Source: Chloroflexi bacterium CSP1-4
GTDB taxonomy: Bacteria; Chloroflexota; Limnocylindria; Limnocylindrales; CSP1-4
Assembly (NCBI GenBank): GCA_001443375.1
Contig: LDXM01000001.1
Location: 121,922-185,921, forward strand
Reading direction: 5' to 3'
Length of the DNA: 64,000 nt
Shown here: in pieces, positions 63,955 to 64,000 of the stretch
How positions within the stretch are numbered: position 1 is the stretch's first letter
Layout of the letters: each line of letters starts with the position of its first letter
Notes under the pieces: model-generated
The model's database searches: none
Seen by the model: the letters and a program-made list of their open reading frames with translations, nothing else
Told to the model about the DNA's origin: nothing
Made by a program: the position numbers and the translations under genes

Positions 63955-64000
63955 GCCGAGGTGCCGCCCGGAGGCGCCCGGGCGGCGCTGGCGTGGCCGC

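Overview
The window is a high-GC, densely packed bacterial chromosome segment. It carries about 60 genes, no rRNA or tRNA genes and no transposons, phage genes or CRISPR arrays. GTG starts are common, and many genes overlap by 4 nt (ATGA or GTGA), which implies translational coupling. Gene content and order (smpB-ssrA, ftsEX-ctpA, parAB-gyrB near gyrA, rplU-rpmA-rpmE-DUF1385-prfA-prmC, glyA-wecA-like-atp operon-murA-mreB, paired dimethylglycine-dehydrogenase-like enzymes) best fit an uncultivated Chloroflexota lineage of the Limnocylindria/Ellin6529 kind. That placement is an inference from gene order and composition; a high-GC actinobacterial relative is the main alternative.

Layout. 0-2.7 kb: tail of a VanW-like protein, a small unknown protein, then tmRNA (ssrA) and smpB on the minus strand behind an elaborate leader. 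2.9-6.2 kb: ctpA-like protease, ftsX and ftsE. 6.2-18.6 kb: an accessory metabolic block with two choline-kinase-like phosphotransferases, an APC permease, a metallophosphoesterase, two 808-809 aa FAD/folate-type amine oxidoreductases, an inositol-phosphatase-family enzyme, a nucleotidyltransferase-like protein and a GNAT protein. 18.6-32.8 kb (all minus): prfB with a programmed +1 frameshift, a Cys-rich small protein, a YdcF-like protein, secA, prs, gyrA, an AlkD-like protein, a thioesterase, gyrB, parB and parA. 32.9-33.2 kb: intergenic region with a parS site. 33.2-40 kb (plus): mreD-mrdA-rodA, a CBS protein and two ion transporters. 40-41.9 kb (minus): a DnaJ-domain protein and an AI-2E-family permease. 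42.2-50.9 kb (plus): rplU-rpmA-rpmE, DUF1385, prfA-prmC, a HAD phosphatase, glyA, a WecA/TagO-type transferase and a Pro/Thr-rich membrane protein. 50.9-62.4 kb (plus): complete F-type ATP synthase operon running into murA, mreB, a PHP phosphoesterase and a flippase-like membrane protein. 62.4-64 kb (minus): an XRE regulator and endonuclease IV.

How it works together. The window concentrates translation termination and rescue (ssrA, smpB, prfA, prfB, prmC), chromosome topology and segregation (gyrA, gyrB, parA, parB, parS), cell elongation and wall synthesis (mreB, mreD, mrdA, rodA, murA, ftsEX, the WecA-like enzyme) and energy conversion (atp). The accessory block plausibly takes up a methylated amine or amino alcohol and oxidises it with transfer of one-carbon units to folate.

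Most notable points: a promoter with a near-perfect Shine-Dalgarno, a 16-codon ORF and an SD-sequestering hairpin upstream of smpB-ssrA; the prfB frameshift site; a one-base deletion that breaks atpA, most likely a sequence error; MurA with Asp in place of the fosfomycin-target Cys; GyrA with Val at the Ser83 position; L21 with a long Lys/Ala tail; a consensus-like parS next to parA; and several leaderless-type promoters.
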